Shown here one piece after another: positions 28,233 to 36,529 of a stretch of 64,000 nt of DNA; the first letter of the stretch is position 1; each line of letters opens with the position of its first letter. A program made the position numbers and the translations under genes. Under the pieces are notes generated by a model. That model was not told the DNA's origin. It saw only the letters and a list, made by a program, of their open reading frames with translations, and did no database searches. The DNA is from Streptomyces sp. R33 (GTDB taxonomy: Bacteria; Actinomycetota; Actinomycetes; Streptomycetales; Streptomycetaceae), in NCBI RefSeq assembly GCF_041200175.1, contig NZ_CP165727.1:1674001-1738000 (forward strand). The letters run 5' to 3'.

Positions 28233-28640
28233 GTGCCGCCACTGCCCAACATGGACTGGATGCTCAAGGAGCTCGCAGCCAGCGTCCCGTACGTGCGACA
28301 CGTGGTCGTGTTGTCATCGGACGGTCTGTGCATCGGTCAAGCGAACACGGAGCCCGACACCGCTGACGCGATCGCCGCTGCCTGCTCGGGCATCCAGAGC
28401 CTGGCGAAGGCCATCGCACAGAAGTTCCCGCACGGAGACGGCTCGACCCACATGGTCGGGATCGAAGTCGACGGCGGATACTTCTCCCTCATGGCGGCCG
28501 GACCCGGGGCCTATCTCGCGGTGCTGGCCGATGCGGAGGTGGACGCGGGGCTGCTGGGCGACCGCATGCGTACGCTGGTGGTCCGGATCGGCCAGCACAT
28601 GACCAGCCCGCCTCGTGAGGACGTCGGGCAGGCGATGTGA
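28233..28640 (+). CDS. cvnB: Conservon roadblock/LC7-domain protein CvnB
   Basis: A 135-residue roadblock/LC7 protein, related to MglB-type regulators of small GTPases. It shows NMDWMLKELAASVPYVRHVVVLSSDGLCIG and the YFSLMAAGPGAYLAVLAD strand pair that build the dimer interface. In conservons it is expected to bridge CvnA and the CvnD GTPase. GTG 28233 begins two bases after the cvnA stop; its own stop overlaps the cvnC GTG by GTGA. Confidence 0.95.
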   Translation: MPPLPNMDWMLKELAASVPYVRHVVVLSSDGLCIGQANTEPDTADAIAAACSGIQSLAKAIAQKFPHGDGSTHMVGIEVDGGYFSLMAAGPGAYLAVLADAEVDAGLLGDRMRTLVVRIGQHMTSPPREDVGQAM

Positions 28641-28993
28641 CGTCACAGAACCAGAACGCATGGGACGAAGGCAGTCCCGTGCCGCTTTATGTCATCTCCG
28701 GTGGCCCGGGTTCCTCAGCCAAAGCCTTCAACCTGGTCACCCTCATCACATCGAGGTCCGCACCCGAACCCGGTATGCAGCCCGAGCAGGCAGCCATCCT
28801 CACCATGTGCCAATACCCGCTGTCGGTGGCCGAGATTTCCGCGTATATCAGCCTGCCGTTCAGCGTCATCACGGTGCTGCTCTCCAAGCTCGTGGACAAC
28901 GAGCGAGTTCAGGCCACTGCTCCCGTTCCTGTCGCGGCGGTCCCCGAACTTGGCCTTCTGGAGGCGGTGATCCATGGACTACGCAGGCTCTGA
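28637..28993 (+). CDS. cvnC: Conservon DUF742 protein CvnC
   Basis: A 118-residue DUF742 protein. It has the family pattern PLYVISGGPGSS, NLVTLITSRS, and a winged-helix-like centre (EQAAILTMCQYPLSVAEISAYISLPFSVITVLLSKLVDN), which normally places a helix-turn-helix fold in the complex without evidence of DNA binding. Start GTG 28637 is coupled to cvnB. The 3' end overlaps cvnD by 20 bases. Confidence 0.95.
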   Translation: MTSQNQNAWDEGSPVPLYVISGGPGSSAKAFNLVTLITSRSAPEPGMQPEQAAILTMCQYPLSVAEISAYISLPFSVITVLLSKLVDNERVQATAPVPVAAVPELGLLEAVIHGLRRL

Positions 28994-29597
28994 TGCACCC
29001 GCCGCCGGCCCCCGCCGCTCGGACGTGCTGCTGCCGCACGGCGCCAGGGGAGTCAAGGTCGTGATTGTCGGCGGCTTCGGGGTGGGCAAGACCACCATGG
29101 TCGGGGCGGTGAGCGAGATCCCGCCCCTGACCACCGAAGAAACCATGACTCAGGCCGGCGTCGGGATCGACCACAATCCCGGTGCGGAAGGTAAGAACAC
29201 CACGACCGTTGCTCTGGATTTCGGCCGCATCAGCATCAACGAGGACCTGATCCTCTATCTCTTCGGAACACCGGGACAGGAGCGCTTCTGGTTCCTGTGG
29301 AACGGCATCTTCGAAGGTGCGCTCGGTGCCGTGGTCCTCGTCGACACCCGGAGGATCGAAGTCTGTTTCGAGATCATCACCCGTCTGGAAGACCGCCGCG
29401 TCCCCTTCGTCGTGGCCGTCAACACCTTCCCCGAGGCGCCGCAGCACCCGGTACCAGCCCTGCGTACTGCTCTGGCGCTCAACGAATCGGTGCCCATCAT
29501 CACCTGTGACGCACGCGACCGGTCGTCCAGCCGCGACGCGCTGCTCTCGCTGATGGGCTACCTGTGCACCCTCGCCGCCGCTCAGGAGACCGTATGA
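28974..29597 (+). CDS. cvnD: Conservon Ras-like GTPase CvnD
   Basis: A 207-residue small GTPase. P-loop VGGFGVGKTTMVGAVSE, switch region EETMTQAGVGID, G3-type DFGRISI...LFGTPGQERFWF with the GTPGQ variant typical of conservons, and an NTFP in the place of NKxD (VVAVNTFPEAP). It is the switch of the four-protein complex that in S. coelicolor influences aerial growth and antibiotic production. ATG 28974 lies inside cvnC, and the stop overlaps the P450 start by ATGA. Confidence 0.95.
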   Translation: MDYAGSDAPAAGPRRSDVLLPHGARGVKVVIVGGFGVGKTTMVGAVSEIPPLTTEETMTQAGVGIDHNPGAEGKNTTTVALDFGRISINEDLILYLFGTPGQERFWFLWNGIFEGALGAVVLVDTRRIEVCFEIITRLEDRRVPFVVAVNTFPEAPQHPVPALRTALALNESVPIITCDARDRSSSRDALLSLMGYLCTLAAAQETV

Positions 29598-31039
29598 CCG
29601 TCCCGCCCGCCGACCACACCAGTACGGAACCAGGGCTCACCCCGCCCCCGGGTTGTCCGGCCCACACCGCCACGGGACTCGACGCAGCGACCCCGCTCTG
29701 GGGCGCCGCTGCCGAGACCGACCCCATGGGCCTGTACGAAAAGTTGCGTGCCGCCCACGGTCCGGTGGCGCCCGTCCTGCTCGACGGGGACGTACGGGCC
29801 TGGCTCGTCCTCGGATACCTCGAGAACCGTGATGTGGCCAGCCGCTCCACCCAGTTCTCCCGCGACCCCCGCACCTGGCACGGCTGGAAGAGTGGAGAGA
29901 TCGACGCCACCACCTCGCCGCTGGTGCCGATGATCGGCTGGCGACCCGACTGCGTATGTGCGGACGGCGAAGAGCACCAGCGCCTGCGCGGCGCGGTCAC
30001 GGCCGGCCTCAACCAGTTCGACCAACGCGGAATCCGCCGCCACATCACCCGCTTCGCGCACCAGCTGGTCGATGAGTTCTGCGAAACGGGCAACGCGGAG
30101 CTGGTCGGTCAGTTCACCGAGCACCTGCCCATGCTCGTGCTCACCCACCTGCTCGGAATGCCGGACGAGTACGGCCCCAAGCTCGTGCACGCCGCCCGGG
30201 ACCTCTTCAAGGGCACCGAAACGTCGCTCGCGAGCAACGCCTATGTGCTGGAGACCCTCGAGCAGCTTGTCGTCGCCAAGCGCGCCCTGCCCGGGCAGGA
30301 CATCGCATCCGTACTGATGGCCCACCCGGCCGGCCTCACGGACGAGGAGGTGCAGCACCACCTGCGCCTCATCCTGCTCGCGGGCTATGAGACGACCGCC
30401 AATCTCATGTCCAACGTGCTCCGCATGGTGGTCACCGACCCGCGGTTCCGCGGGTCGTTGGCCGGCGGCCAGATGACCTTGCCGGAAGCAGTGGAGCAAG
30501 TGCTCTGGGACGAGCCACCGCTGATGGTGTGCCCGGGCCGCTGGGCCACCGGTGACACCTCCCTCGGAGGACAGGAGATCAAGGCAGGAGACATGCTCCT
30601 GTTGGGCCTGGCCGCCGGGAACGTCGACAAGGCGGTCCGCCCGAACCCCTCGACCCGCGTGCACCACAACCGCGCCCACCTGTCCTTCAGCGCCGGCGCC
30701 CATGAGTGCCCCGGCCAGGACATCGGCCGTGTCATCGCCGACACCGGCATCGACATCCTGCTCACCCGGCTTCCCGACATCAGCCTGGCCGTGCCCGCGG
30801 AAGAGCTCACCTGGCGCTCCTCCACCTGGTCGCGGCATCTGACGGCGCTGCCCGTGAAGTTCGCGTCCCGCAGCCCGGAAGCCCATGATGTGCTGACACC
30901 GCTGCCGGCCGCGCCCCCGCCGAGTATCGGTATGCCGACGGCGCCCCAAGGGCCGCTATCCGAGCCCGCGTTGTTGCGCCCGACCGAATCCCGCACCTCG
31001 TGGCGGGCGCGGCTTAAGCAGTTTCTGCGGAGGCTGTAG
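29594..31039 (+). CDS. cvnE: Conservon cytochrome P450 CvnE (CYP157 type)
   Basis: A 481-residue P450. Heme-binding Cys lies in FSAGAHECPGQDIGR; the I-helix motif is LILLAGYETTAN. The K-helix, where nearly all P450s have ExxR, reads EQVLW, so the Arg is missing. That is the published peculiarity of the CYP157 family (EQSLW in the S. coelicolor member), which supports the assignment. A C-terminal extension of about 75 residues is Pro-rich and ends in a basic amphipathic helix (SWRARLKQFLRRL) that may touch the membrane. ATG 29594 is translationally coupled to cvnD. The substrate is unknown; a terpene synthase lies just downstream in opposite orientation. Confidence 0.95.
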   Translation: MTVPPADHTSTEPGLTPPPGCPAHTATGLDAATPLWGAAAETDPMGLYEKLRAAHGPVAPVLLDGDVRAWLVLGYLENRDVASRSTQFSRDPRTWHGWKSGEIDATTSPLVPMIGWRPDCVCADGEEHQRLRGAVTAGLNQFDQRGIRRHITRFAHQLVDEFCETGNAELVGQFTEHLPMLVLTHLLGMPDEYGPKLVHAARDLFKGTETSLASNAYVLETLEQLVVAKRALPGQDIASVLMAHPAGLTDEEVQHHLRLILLAGYETTANLMSNVLRMVVTDPRFRGSLAGGQMTLPEAVEQVLWDEPPLMVCPGRWATGDTSLGGQEIKAGDMLLLGLAAGNVDKAVRPNPSTRVHHNRAHLSFSAGAHECPGQDIGRVIADTGIDILLTRLPDISLAVPAEELTWRSSTWSRHLTALPVKFASRSPEAHDVLTPLPAAPPPSIGMPTAPQGPLSEPALLRPTESRTSWRARLKQFLRRL

Positions 31040-31078
31040 GTCTCGCAGCTCACATCAAGAGCCGAGCACTACAGCCGA

Positions 31079-31112
31079 GGAGGCTGCCGGACGGCACGGG
31101 TCGGCAGCCTCC
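31079..31112. terminator. Hairpin terminator between conservon and terpene synthase
   Basis: GGAGGCTGCCG at 31079-31089 pairs perfectly with CGGCAGCCTCC at 31102-31112 (11 bp, 12-base loop), 40 bases after the P450 stop and well before the convergent terpene synthase end. The remaining 31113-31287 shows nothing else. Confidence 0.85.
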
Positions 31113-31287
31113 CCACAGCTGGACGGGCACCAACCGAGTCCTCGTACCGTCGGGTGTGACTCCTGAGCCGGCAGGCTGTGCAGGAAGAGCAGGTCGTCCG
31201 CAGCCCCCGACCCAGGCGTTCGGCGTCTGCGGCCGGGCCGGGCTCGTCGTAAGGCGCCCATCAATCGTGCGTCGGGGTCGTGAGGCC

Positions 31288-32373
31288 TCATGACGCTGAG
31301 ACGCACTGCTCGCCGACGGGCACGGCGGCAGTGGAAGTCCGTTGCTCTTGAAACGGACCGTCTGCGGGGGCGTAGCGGGGCGCCCCGGCGTACCACGCAT
31401 GGAGGCCGGACAGGAAACTGCAGGCTCCCCGGAGCCACGCCTCCAGCTCGATCCGTTCGCCGTGGTTCAACCTGGCTCGCTGGACGACCGGGGGCAGTTC
31501 GCTCCGTATGAGGTGCTCGAAGTGGCGCAGTCGGGCGGTCACCAGATCGGCGGCCGCACGCATCGCCTCCTGGACGGTGATGCGCAGGGATGTTTGGAGG
31601 ACTATGACGAGGTTGTTGACGTCGTGTTCGTCATGGACTTCTCGCTGATAGGAAGCAATGTCGTTCGCCATTCCCATGTAGTCCATGAAGGCGTCGAGCA
31701 ATGCGCAGAAGGCTCGGCTGTGCCGGATTTGCTCAGGGATCCGTGCACCAGTGGAGAGTTCGACGGAGTACGGGGCGGTATAGGCGGCAAAGCTTTCACG
31801 GCGGAACTGGGCATATTCTATGAGGTCCGGGACACGCCCGGCACGGCTGTTGGCCAGTTCCTGAACTCCCGCGTCGATGTACCTTGCCAGGGCACGGTTG
31901 AGTCCCTGCTGCCAGTGCGCCATTCTCGGGGGGAACAGCCGTTGCTGGAGGTAGGCCATGCCCCTTTCGACGGCATTGGTCGGCTCCGGCAACCGGGCGC
32001 CCGGCTCCGGCGGCAGGAAGGCATGGAGGCGGGCGGTGAAGGCTTGTGCGCCTGTGAGGTCGCCCGTCCGTTTGAAGGCGGAGGCGAAGTAGTCGTCCCA
32101 GGCCAGAGCCCAGAGGTTGAGCCGGTGATTGAGCCGGAGGTCGGTGAGTGAGGCGTCAGGAAGAGCCCAGGCGGTCAGCTGGTCAACGGCCATGGCGTGG
32201 AACTGGTTCAGGGTCCAGATTGCCCGGCGGGCCGACGGTGCTTCGCCGCTGTCCAGCATGCCCATCTCTCGCGCCCACGTCTCGGTCTCCTCGCGCAGGG
32301 CCAGCAGGTACGGATTCACCCGCACCGGGTACGGCATCCGCAGTATGGGCAGCTTGATGGCGTGCACTGTCAT
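31288..32373 (-). CDS. Class I terpene synthase
   Basis: A 361-residue bacterial terpene cyclase that ionises a prenyl diphosphate with Mg2+ and cyclises it. The first metal motif is in LWALAWDDYFAS: two Asp but Ala where a third acidic residue usually stands. The second, NDIASYQREVHDE, is a complete NSE/DTE-type triad (N, S, E). The effector-type Arg may be in LIEYAQFRRESFAAY, and the end lacks the common RY pair. Length is normal for a single-domain sesqui- or diterpene synthase. ATG 32373 begins MTVHAIKLPILRMPYPVRVNPY; the preceding GGGGA is a weak ribosome-binding site. Expression would come from the region up to 32800, which also carries a micro-ORF. Product cannot be predicted from sequence. 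Confidence 0.9.
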   Translation of the reverse strand: MTVHAIKLPILRMPYPVRVNPYLLALREETETWAREMGMLDSGEAPSARRAIWTLNQFHAMAVDQLTAWALPDASLTDLRLNHRLNLWALAWDDYFASAFKRTGDLTGAQAFTARLHAFLPPEPGARLPEPTNAVERGMAYLQQRLFPPRMAHWQQGLNRALARYIDAGVQELANSRAGRVPDLIEYAQFRRESFAAYTAPYSVELSTGARIPEQIRHSRAFCALLDAFMDYMGMANDIASYQREVHDEHDVNNLVIVLQTSLRITVQEAMRAAADLVTARLRHFEHLIRSELPPVVQRARLNHGERIELEAWLRGACSFLSGLHAWYAGAPRYAPADGPFQEQRTSTAAVPVGEQCVSAS

Positions 32374-32697
32374 GAGATCCCCGCTTCCCTTCCGGCGTGC
32401 ATCGGTGCTGCGTGTCGCCCCCGCGCGCCCTGAGCAGATGCAGGGGCCGGCAGAAGCCGCGTGCAGTGGGCGAGGAAGCGAACGTGCAGCACATAGGGCA
32501 CCTCGTGAGGGCGCATTGCGCATCGCCCATGCCGCCTTGGTTCCCACGTACTCGCCACGTCCGCAGCAGCTCTGCGGCGTGCATGCCCATGGTCACGCGG
32601 CGGCGTCTGTGTGACCGGGACATGCGGATGTTGCGCGAGCACCGCGAGCAGACCACCAGAGTCCCGACATCGCGCAATGCGAACCGGTGACGCCCCG
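32374..32697. other. Leader between the micro-ORF and the terpene synthase
   Basis: No gene is supported. A cysteine-containing frame on the minus strand starting near 32530 has no stop before the terpene synthase and poor coding character. The long distance from the micro-ORF leaves room for an internal promoter or a long leader RNA. No clear hairpin was found. Confidence 0.35.
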
Positions 32698-32799
32698 TCA
32701 CGAGCTCGAGTTCAACCCGTGGCGGGTCTCTGGCGCGTCCGGGCCATACCCCTTGATCAGGGACTGGACGAGGATCGCGAATGTCGGTTCCTGGGGCAT
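32698..32799 (-). CDS. Micro-ORF of 33 codons with strong ribosome-binding site
   Basis: ATG at 32799 is preceded by GGAGG with 8 bases of spacing, the best ribosome-binding site in this region. The peptide starts MPQEPTFAILVQSLIKGYG, continues through a proline- and charge-rich middle and ends NSSS before TGA at 32700-32698. It has an amphipathic or hydrophobic N-terminal third and no Cys. It could be a small secreted or regulatory peptide, or the leader of the terpene synthase transcript 325 bases downstream. No family recognised; the case rests on the initiation signal alone. Confidence 0.45.
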   Translation of the reverse strand: MPQEPTFAILVQSLIKGYGPDAPETRHGLNSSS

Positions 32800-33428
32800 G
32801 GTTTCTCCCTCCGAGACGGCCTACAGGCTGACGATCCACTACTGAGACGGGGACGGACGCCGAACCCTTCCCACCCTTTGGTGCTCCAAAACGTGCGCCC
32901 ACCCCGGCCAATCCGCAACCCCGCGTAGCCATCCTCGGCCTGCGATTGAGGCCGGTTCGCGTGGAATGAAACGATCCTTCCGGGTCAACTTGGCTCAAAT
33001 TCGATCCCAAAGCTAGCCATGATCAACCAACGCTCGTCAGTCGGCCTCGTCCGTTCGCGGCGAGCGATTTCGGCACAAAGTGGCTGCGCGAAATGGGAGC
33101 AGCTTCGCGTCGACTCTGCGTTCCCATCGGATGGCGAGTCGTTTTGAACTGGTGGATCAGGGCAAAGGTCTGCTCCACGACGCAGCGGGGCTGGCCCTTC
33201 CTCCTTCGCGTTTGCCAGTGCCGTGCGCACGCAAGGGTCTGCGTCGGAGAGGGCCTGACGTACGTTCCGTCAGGCCACTGCGGTGCCAACGTCCTGGACG
33301 GTGGGTGGGGACACCGACAGCCGGCGTCGCACCGCGGGAGCAACCCCATCTCACCCGCGGGCTCTCTTGGGCATCATGAGGGGTGCACGGCGGCAACCTT
33401 CGGAACGGAACGGGAAGGACGAGGCTTC
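32800..33428. other. Spacer containing transposase debris
   Basis: Apart from the IS5-like fragment listed separately (33037-33195) I see no gene. 32930-33080 is AT-richer than its surroundings. The promoter of the rightward 301-residue protein gene should lie between about 33300 and 33420, where no obvious -35/-10 pair is visible. Confidence 0.4.
33037..33195 (-). mobile_element. Fragment of an IS5-family-like transposase, frameshifted
   Basis: The minus strand reads RCVVEQTFALIHQFK and, after one extra base in an A-run (about 33143-33146), continues in the next frame as RLAIRWERRVDAKLL and AATLCRNR to a TGA near 33037. This is the C-terminal block of IS5/IS427-type DDE transposases (usual form RWVVERTFAWL...KRLAIRWERR). 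Upstream sequence has lost recognisable similarity. No inverted repeats were found. Confidence 0.65.
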
Positions 33429-34334
33429 ATGGCGCGAAAGCCGCGGAAGTCTGGAACGCAGCACCCGGTGGACAGAATCATCCTGCCCGTCGAGCGTGGA
33501 GCCACGCCGTCGGGCGGCGGCTCGCCCGCCACCCCCGCATCGCCGGGCCCCCGGCCCCGTACCGAGGTGCCGGCGCCGCAGAAGATCCGGCCCCTGCAGG
33601 AGAACCCGCTCCCACCGGGCAAGCCACTCCAGAAGCAGACGGAAGGCGTCCGCCCGAAGAAGGAGACGCCGCGCCCGCCCGCACCCAAGGCACCTTCGAG
33701 CGTGCCCGTCCATCGCACACCCCTCCCGGGCTCGGCCATCGACCAGGCGGAGCACCTGCGGAGCGTCATGCGGGAGGGCAACCGGCAACTGCTGCGGCGT
33801 GACATCTCGCGACTCTTCAGAAGCGGGCCCGCGCGGACCGCGAAGGTCATGAAGAACCTCCGGACCCGGCAGGACCGCCAACTGCTCGTATCGACCGTCC
33901 ACCAGGCCGCCGAAGACCTCGACGGGGCGCTGGACCTCTACGACCATCTCCGCGTGCGCAGCCTGGAACACTGCGCCGTCGCAGTGCTCTTCGCCGCCGT
34001 GGAAGGGCGCCCCGGACGCCTGCCGGACATCCTCCGGCAGCTGCGGCGGAAACAGCGGAGCAGGGACGCCGAGCTGCTCCGCTCCGCGACCGCTGTCCTC
34101 CCGTACGGTCACGCGACTGCCCGGATGGACGAGGAGGTGGCCCGAGTCCTGCAGTACACCTCGTACAAGGTGGCAGCGGACAGGGAGTTGTACCGCGCCA
34201 GGCGGCTGAGGAGGACGGAGCGGGCACAGCGGGAGACCGCCGCGACGTCTCCCGTGCTCGGCGCGGGAGACGGACGGTCGACGTGGCGGCGGCTCCTGCG
34301 CTGGGTCGTGGCGCTGTTCCGGCAGCGAGCCTAA
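33429..34334 (+). CDS. Basic protein of unknown function facing the vWA/KH operon, 301 aa
   Basis: The first 95 residues are basic and Pro-rich (ARKPRKSGTQHPVDRIILPVERG, then PRPPAPKAPSSVPVHRTPLPGS) and probably disordered. The rest is helical: EHLRSVMREGNRQLLRRDISRLFRS, VHQAAEDLDGALDLYDHLRVRSLEHCAVAVLFAAVEG, and many Arg. It ends with a short hydrophobic-basic segment, RWVVALFRQRA. No enzyme motif. GGAAGGA lies about ten bases before the ATG at 33429. The stop codon TAA lies inside the left repeat of the MITE-like element. The RNA-binding look (basic, helical) fits the HEPN/KH operon that it faces, but linkage is only positional. Confidence 0.7.
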   Translation: MARKPRKSGTQHPVDRIILPVERGATPSGGGSPATPASPGPRPRTEVPAPQKIRPLQENPLPPGKPLQKQTEGVRPKKETPRPPAPKAPSSVPVHRTPLPGSAIDQAEHLRSVMREGNRQLLRRDISRLFRSGPARTAKVMKNLRTRQDRQLLVSTVHQAAEDLDGALDLYDHLRVRSLEHCAVAVLFAAVEGRPGRLPDILRQLRRKQRSRDAELLRSATAVLPYGHATARMDEEVARVLQYTSYKVAADRELYRARRLRRTERAQRETAATSPVLGAGDGRSTWRRLLRWVVALFRQRA

Positions 34335-34500
34335 GGGCTGTCCCGTAATCCCTGGCGGATCAGCGCACGGCGTCAGATGCGGTGCATCGCAAGGCGGAGG
34401 GGCGTCCGCATACTGGGCGTATGCGGATGTTCCGACAACGCAGCGAGGCGCCGTAGCTGTCGTCGTGCGCCCGCCGGGGATTACGGGACAGCCCTTAGGC
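34329..34500. mobile_element. MITE-like element, 172 bp, with perfect 24-bp inverted repeats
   Basis: Bases 34329-34352 and 34477-34500 are exact reverse complements; the core is GGGCTGTCCCGTAATCCC on the left. The ends carry TA on both sides just outside the GGGCTG core, compatible with a TA-type target duplication. An 8-bp hairpin (CCGCATAC, loop TGGGC, GTATGCGG at 34406-34426) sits at the centre. It has no coding capacity. GGGCTGTCCCGTAA resembles ends I associate with Streptomyces insertion sequences, so it could be moved by a transposase elsewhere. It lies between two convergent genes and may act as their terminator. Confidence 0.8.
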
Positions 34501-34531
34501 GAGTCCGCTCGACCGGTGGCGGTCGGTCAAG

Positions 34532-36529
34532 TCACCAGCCCTGCTGTACGACACCAAGTACGCCCGCTGGCGCGGACGACGCAGGGGCGGCCGGCCCGAC
34601 GGGGGAGGGAGCGGGCTCCCCCTGGCCGGGCGGCGGGGAGACCAGCAGTTCGAGGACTTCGCTCAGCATCCCCTCCAGGTTGCCGAGGAGGCCTCCCTGC
34701 AGCCGCTGCCAGCCCTCGGCGTCCTCCTCGCCCACCGCGTACATCCCTGTGTGTTTCAAGAGCACTTCGCCGACCTGGCGGTTCTTCTCCTCCGTCCGCT
34801 TCTCGTGTTCCGGGGTGTGGAGGAAGAAGTTGCGCAGTCCGTGTACTTCTCCCAACCGCCCGTCCCACAAAGGCTCCGCGAGGGCGGGCAAGGGGAGTTT
34901 CGCCACGTACTTCGGGTCCTGCTTGGGGAAACGGACGGATGTGTGGATGCGCTCGTGGAACACCTTGTCGGCGGCCGCCAGCCAAGCGGTGAAGTCCATG
35001 TGGCTCACGGTGATCCGGCGCAGCCGCTGCAGATCGACCGGCGGCGCCGCGTCGAACAGCGCGTAACCGAGCCGGGGCACCGACGCCGCGCAGATCTCCG
35101 AGTAGAGCCCGAGGACGGTCTCCACCCGCGCCTCCCAGCGCTCCCGCCGGGAGGGGGCGACCATCGGCCGGCCGGGCGCGGCGGCGACGGCGCCGGGGTC
35201 GAGCTGTAGCGTGGGCAGCCGTCTCTGCGCCGGGGAGCCGACCGACCTGACGATGCCGCTGCCCAGCTCCGCGAAGTACTCCTCCAGCACTTCCACCCCG
35301 CCGATGCGGTGCCGGTCGCCGCCGGCGACGTCGGCCAGCTGCTGGAGCAGTTCGTGGTTGGGGACCAGGTGCTGGGGCGGCTCGACACGTACCTTCTGCT
35401 GCTTGCAGTAGTCCTCCCACCAACGGCCGAAGAGCGTTTGGTCGCTGATCCCCACCGCGTGGAGCCGGATACCGAGCTCCGTGTGGAGTTCCTCCATCGT
35501 CGACACCGGGTCTTCCGTACCGACGACCGACTCGCCGCTGCGGTCCTCGCTCATCGGCGCCCAGTGCGCACCGTCGCTCACGAGGACGATGAGCTTGTCG
35601 TTGTCGGGGACGCCGTGGCGGTAGAGCAGCTCCCCGGCCCGGTGCAGGGCCTTTCCGATGTCGGTGGGCTGGTCACCGTGTTTGAGTAGGGTGACGGCAC
35701 CGCGCAGCTGCTCCAGACTGCGGTCGCCGGGAGCGGTCGTCACCTCGGCCATGCCGTCCCGGCCGGGGAAGAGCACCTGGGTGGTGAGGTCGAACCGCAC
35801 GAGGGCGAACCGCGTGACCAGGCCGTCCACCTGAGCCCGCGCGTCGATCATGGTGCGCAGGGCCCTCTTGAGTGCTTCCATCCGGGTCACTCGGAGGTCC
35901 CTGCGGATGCGGAAGCCTTCCCGCGCGTCGGGGATGTCGTTGGCCCCCATGGAGCCGCTGCAGTCGGCCAGCACCACGATGTCGACAGCGCTCCGCACCC
36001 CCGGGGCGAACACGCTGATCCTCGTCTGCGCGCCGATGCTGACCAGTCCGTTCAGCGCCTGACCGGACCGATCGGCAACGGAGCGCACCCGGAAGGGGTG
36101 CCCGTCGACGTCGATCCACTCGTCCGCGCGTCCCTGACCGTCCCCGTGCACGAAGACGTGGCCGGACAGCAGCGTCGAGTTCTGTACGCGTCGGGTGGCT
36201 TCGTCCAGGGAAAGTTCGGCTGGTGACTCCAGCTCCACCGTCGCCGGCACCGCCGCTTCCACGGGCCTCAGTTTCCACGGCGCCTCCGCCAGCCCGTACT
36301 CCAGGGCCAGCTGTTCCGGAACGACCAGTACGTCCTCGGGCAGCTGGGGGACGGGCACCAGCCGTACGGCCACGGACCGGTCGGAGCCGACGCCGCGCAC
36401 CAGCAGCACACCCGCGGTCTCCGCCGGGAGCCGGCGCACGGACAGGGCCAGCCGGTTGCCTGCCACGAGCCCCTGCCCGGTCGCCGTGATCAGCCGCGTG
36501 TTGTCCGGCGCAAAACCGGGGAGACTCAT
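34532..36529 (-). CDS. von Willebrand A domain protein with N-terminal barrel and C-terminal HEPN-like domain
   Basis: A 665-residue cytosolic protein. Residues 1-100 look like a double-psi barrel of the Cdc48/VAT N-domain kind (alternating RLITATGQGLVAGNRLALSVRRLP). The vWA domain covers about 180-400 with the MIDAS motif DIVVLADCSGSMG, a Thr in DQPTDIGKAL and a late Asp in VLVSDGAHW. The C-terminal third is helical and contains GEVHGLRNFFLHTPEH: RNFFLH is the R-x4-H motif of HEPN ribonucleases. MIDAS domains assemble metal-dependent complexes, so this may be the scaffold and effector of the operon. ATG 36529 overlaps the stop of the KH gene (ATGA). Last gene of four. The 3' end lies next to the MITE-like element. 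Confidence 0.85.
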   Translation of the reverse strand: MSLPGFAPDNTRLITATGQGLVAGNRLALSVRRLPAETAGVLLVRGVGSDRSVAVRLVPVPQLPEDVLVVPEQLALEYGLAEAPWKLRPVEAAVPATVELESPAELSLDEATRRVQNSTLLSGHVFVHGDGQGRADEWIDVDGHPFRVRSVADRSGQALNGLVSIGAQTRISVFAPGVRSAVDIVVLADCSGSMGANDIPDAREGFRIRRDLRVTRMEALKRALRTMIDARAQVDGLVTRFALVRFDLTTQVLFPGRDGMAEVTTAPGDRSLEQLRGAVTLLKHGDQPTDIGKALHRAGELLYRHGVPDNDKLIVLVSDGAHWAPMSEDRSGESVVGTEDPVSTMEELHTELGIRLHAVGISDQTLFGRWWEDYCKQQKVRVEPPQHLVPNHELLQQLADVAGGDRHRIGGVEVLEEYFAELGSGIVRSVGSPAQRRLPTLQLDPGAVAAAPGRPMVAPSRRERWEARVETVLGLYSEICAASVPRLGYALFDAAPPVDLQRLRRITVSHMDFTAWLAAADKVFHERIHTSVRFPKQDPKYVAKLPLPALAEPLWDGRLGEVHGLRNFFLHTPEHEKRTEEKNRQVGEVLLKHTGMYAVGEEDAEGWQRLQGGLLGNLEGMLSEVLELLVSPPPGQGEPAPSPVGPAAPASSAPAGVLGVVQQGW

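Noticed and set aside
32397..32690. Short Cys/His-rich frames in front of the terpene synthase
   Set aside because: No ribosome-binding site, no codon-position bias, and competing frames on both strands look equally random.
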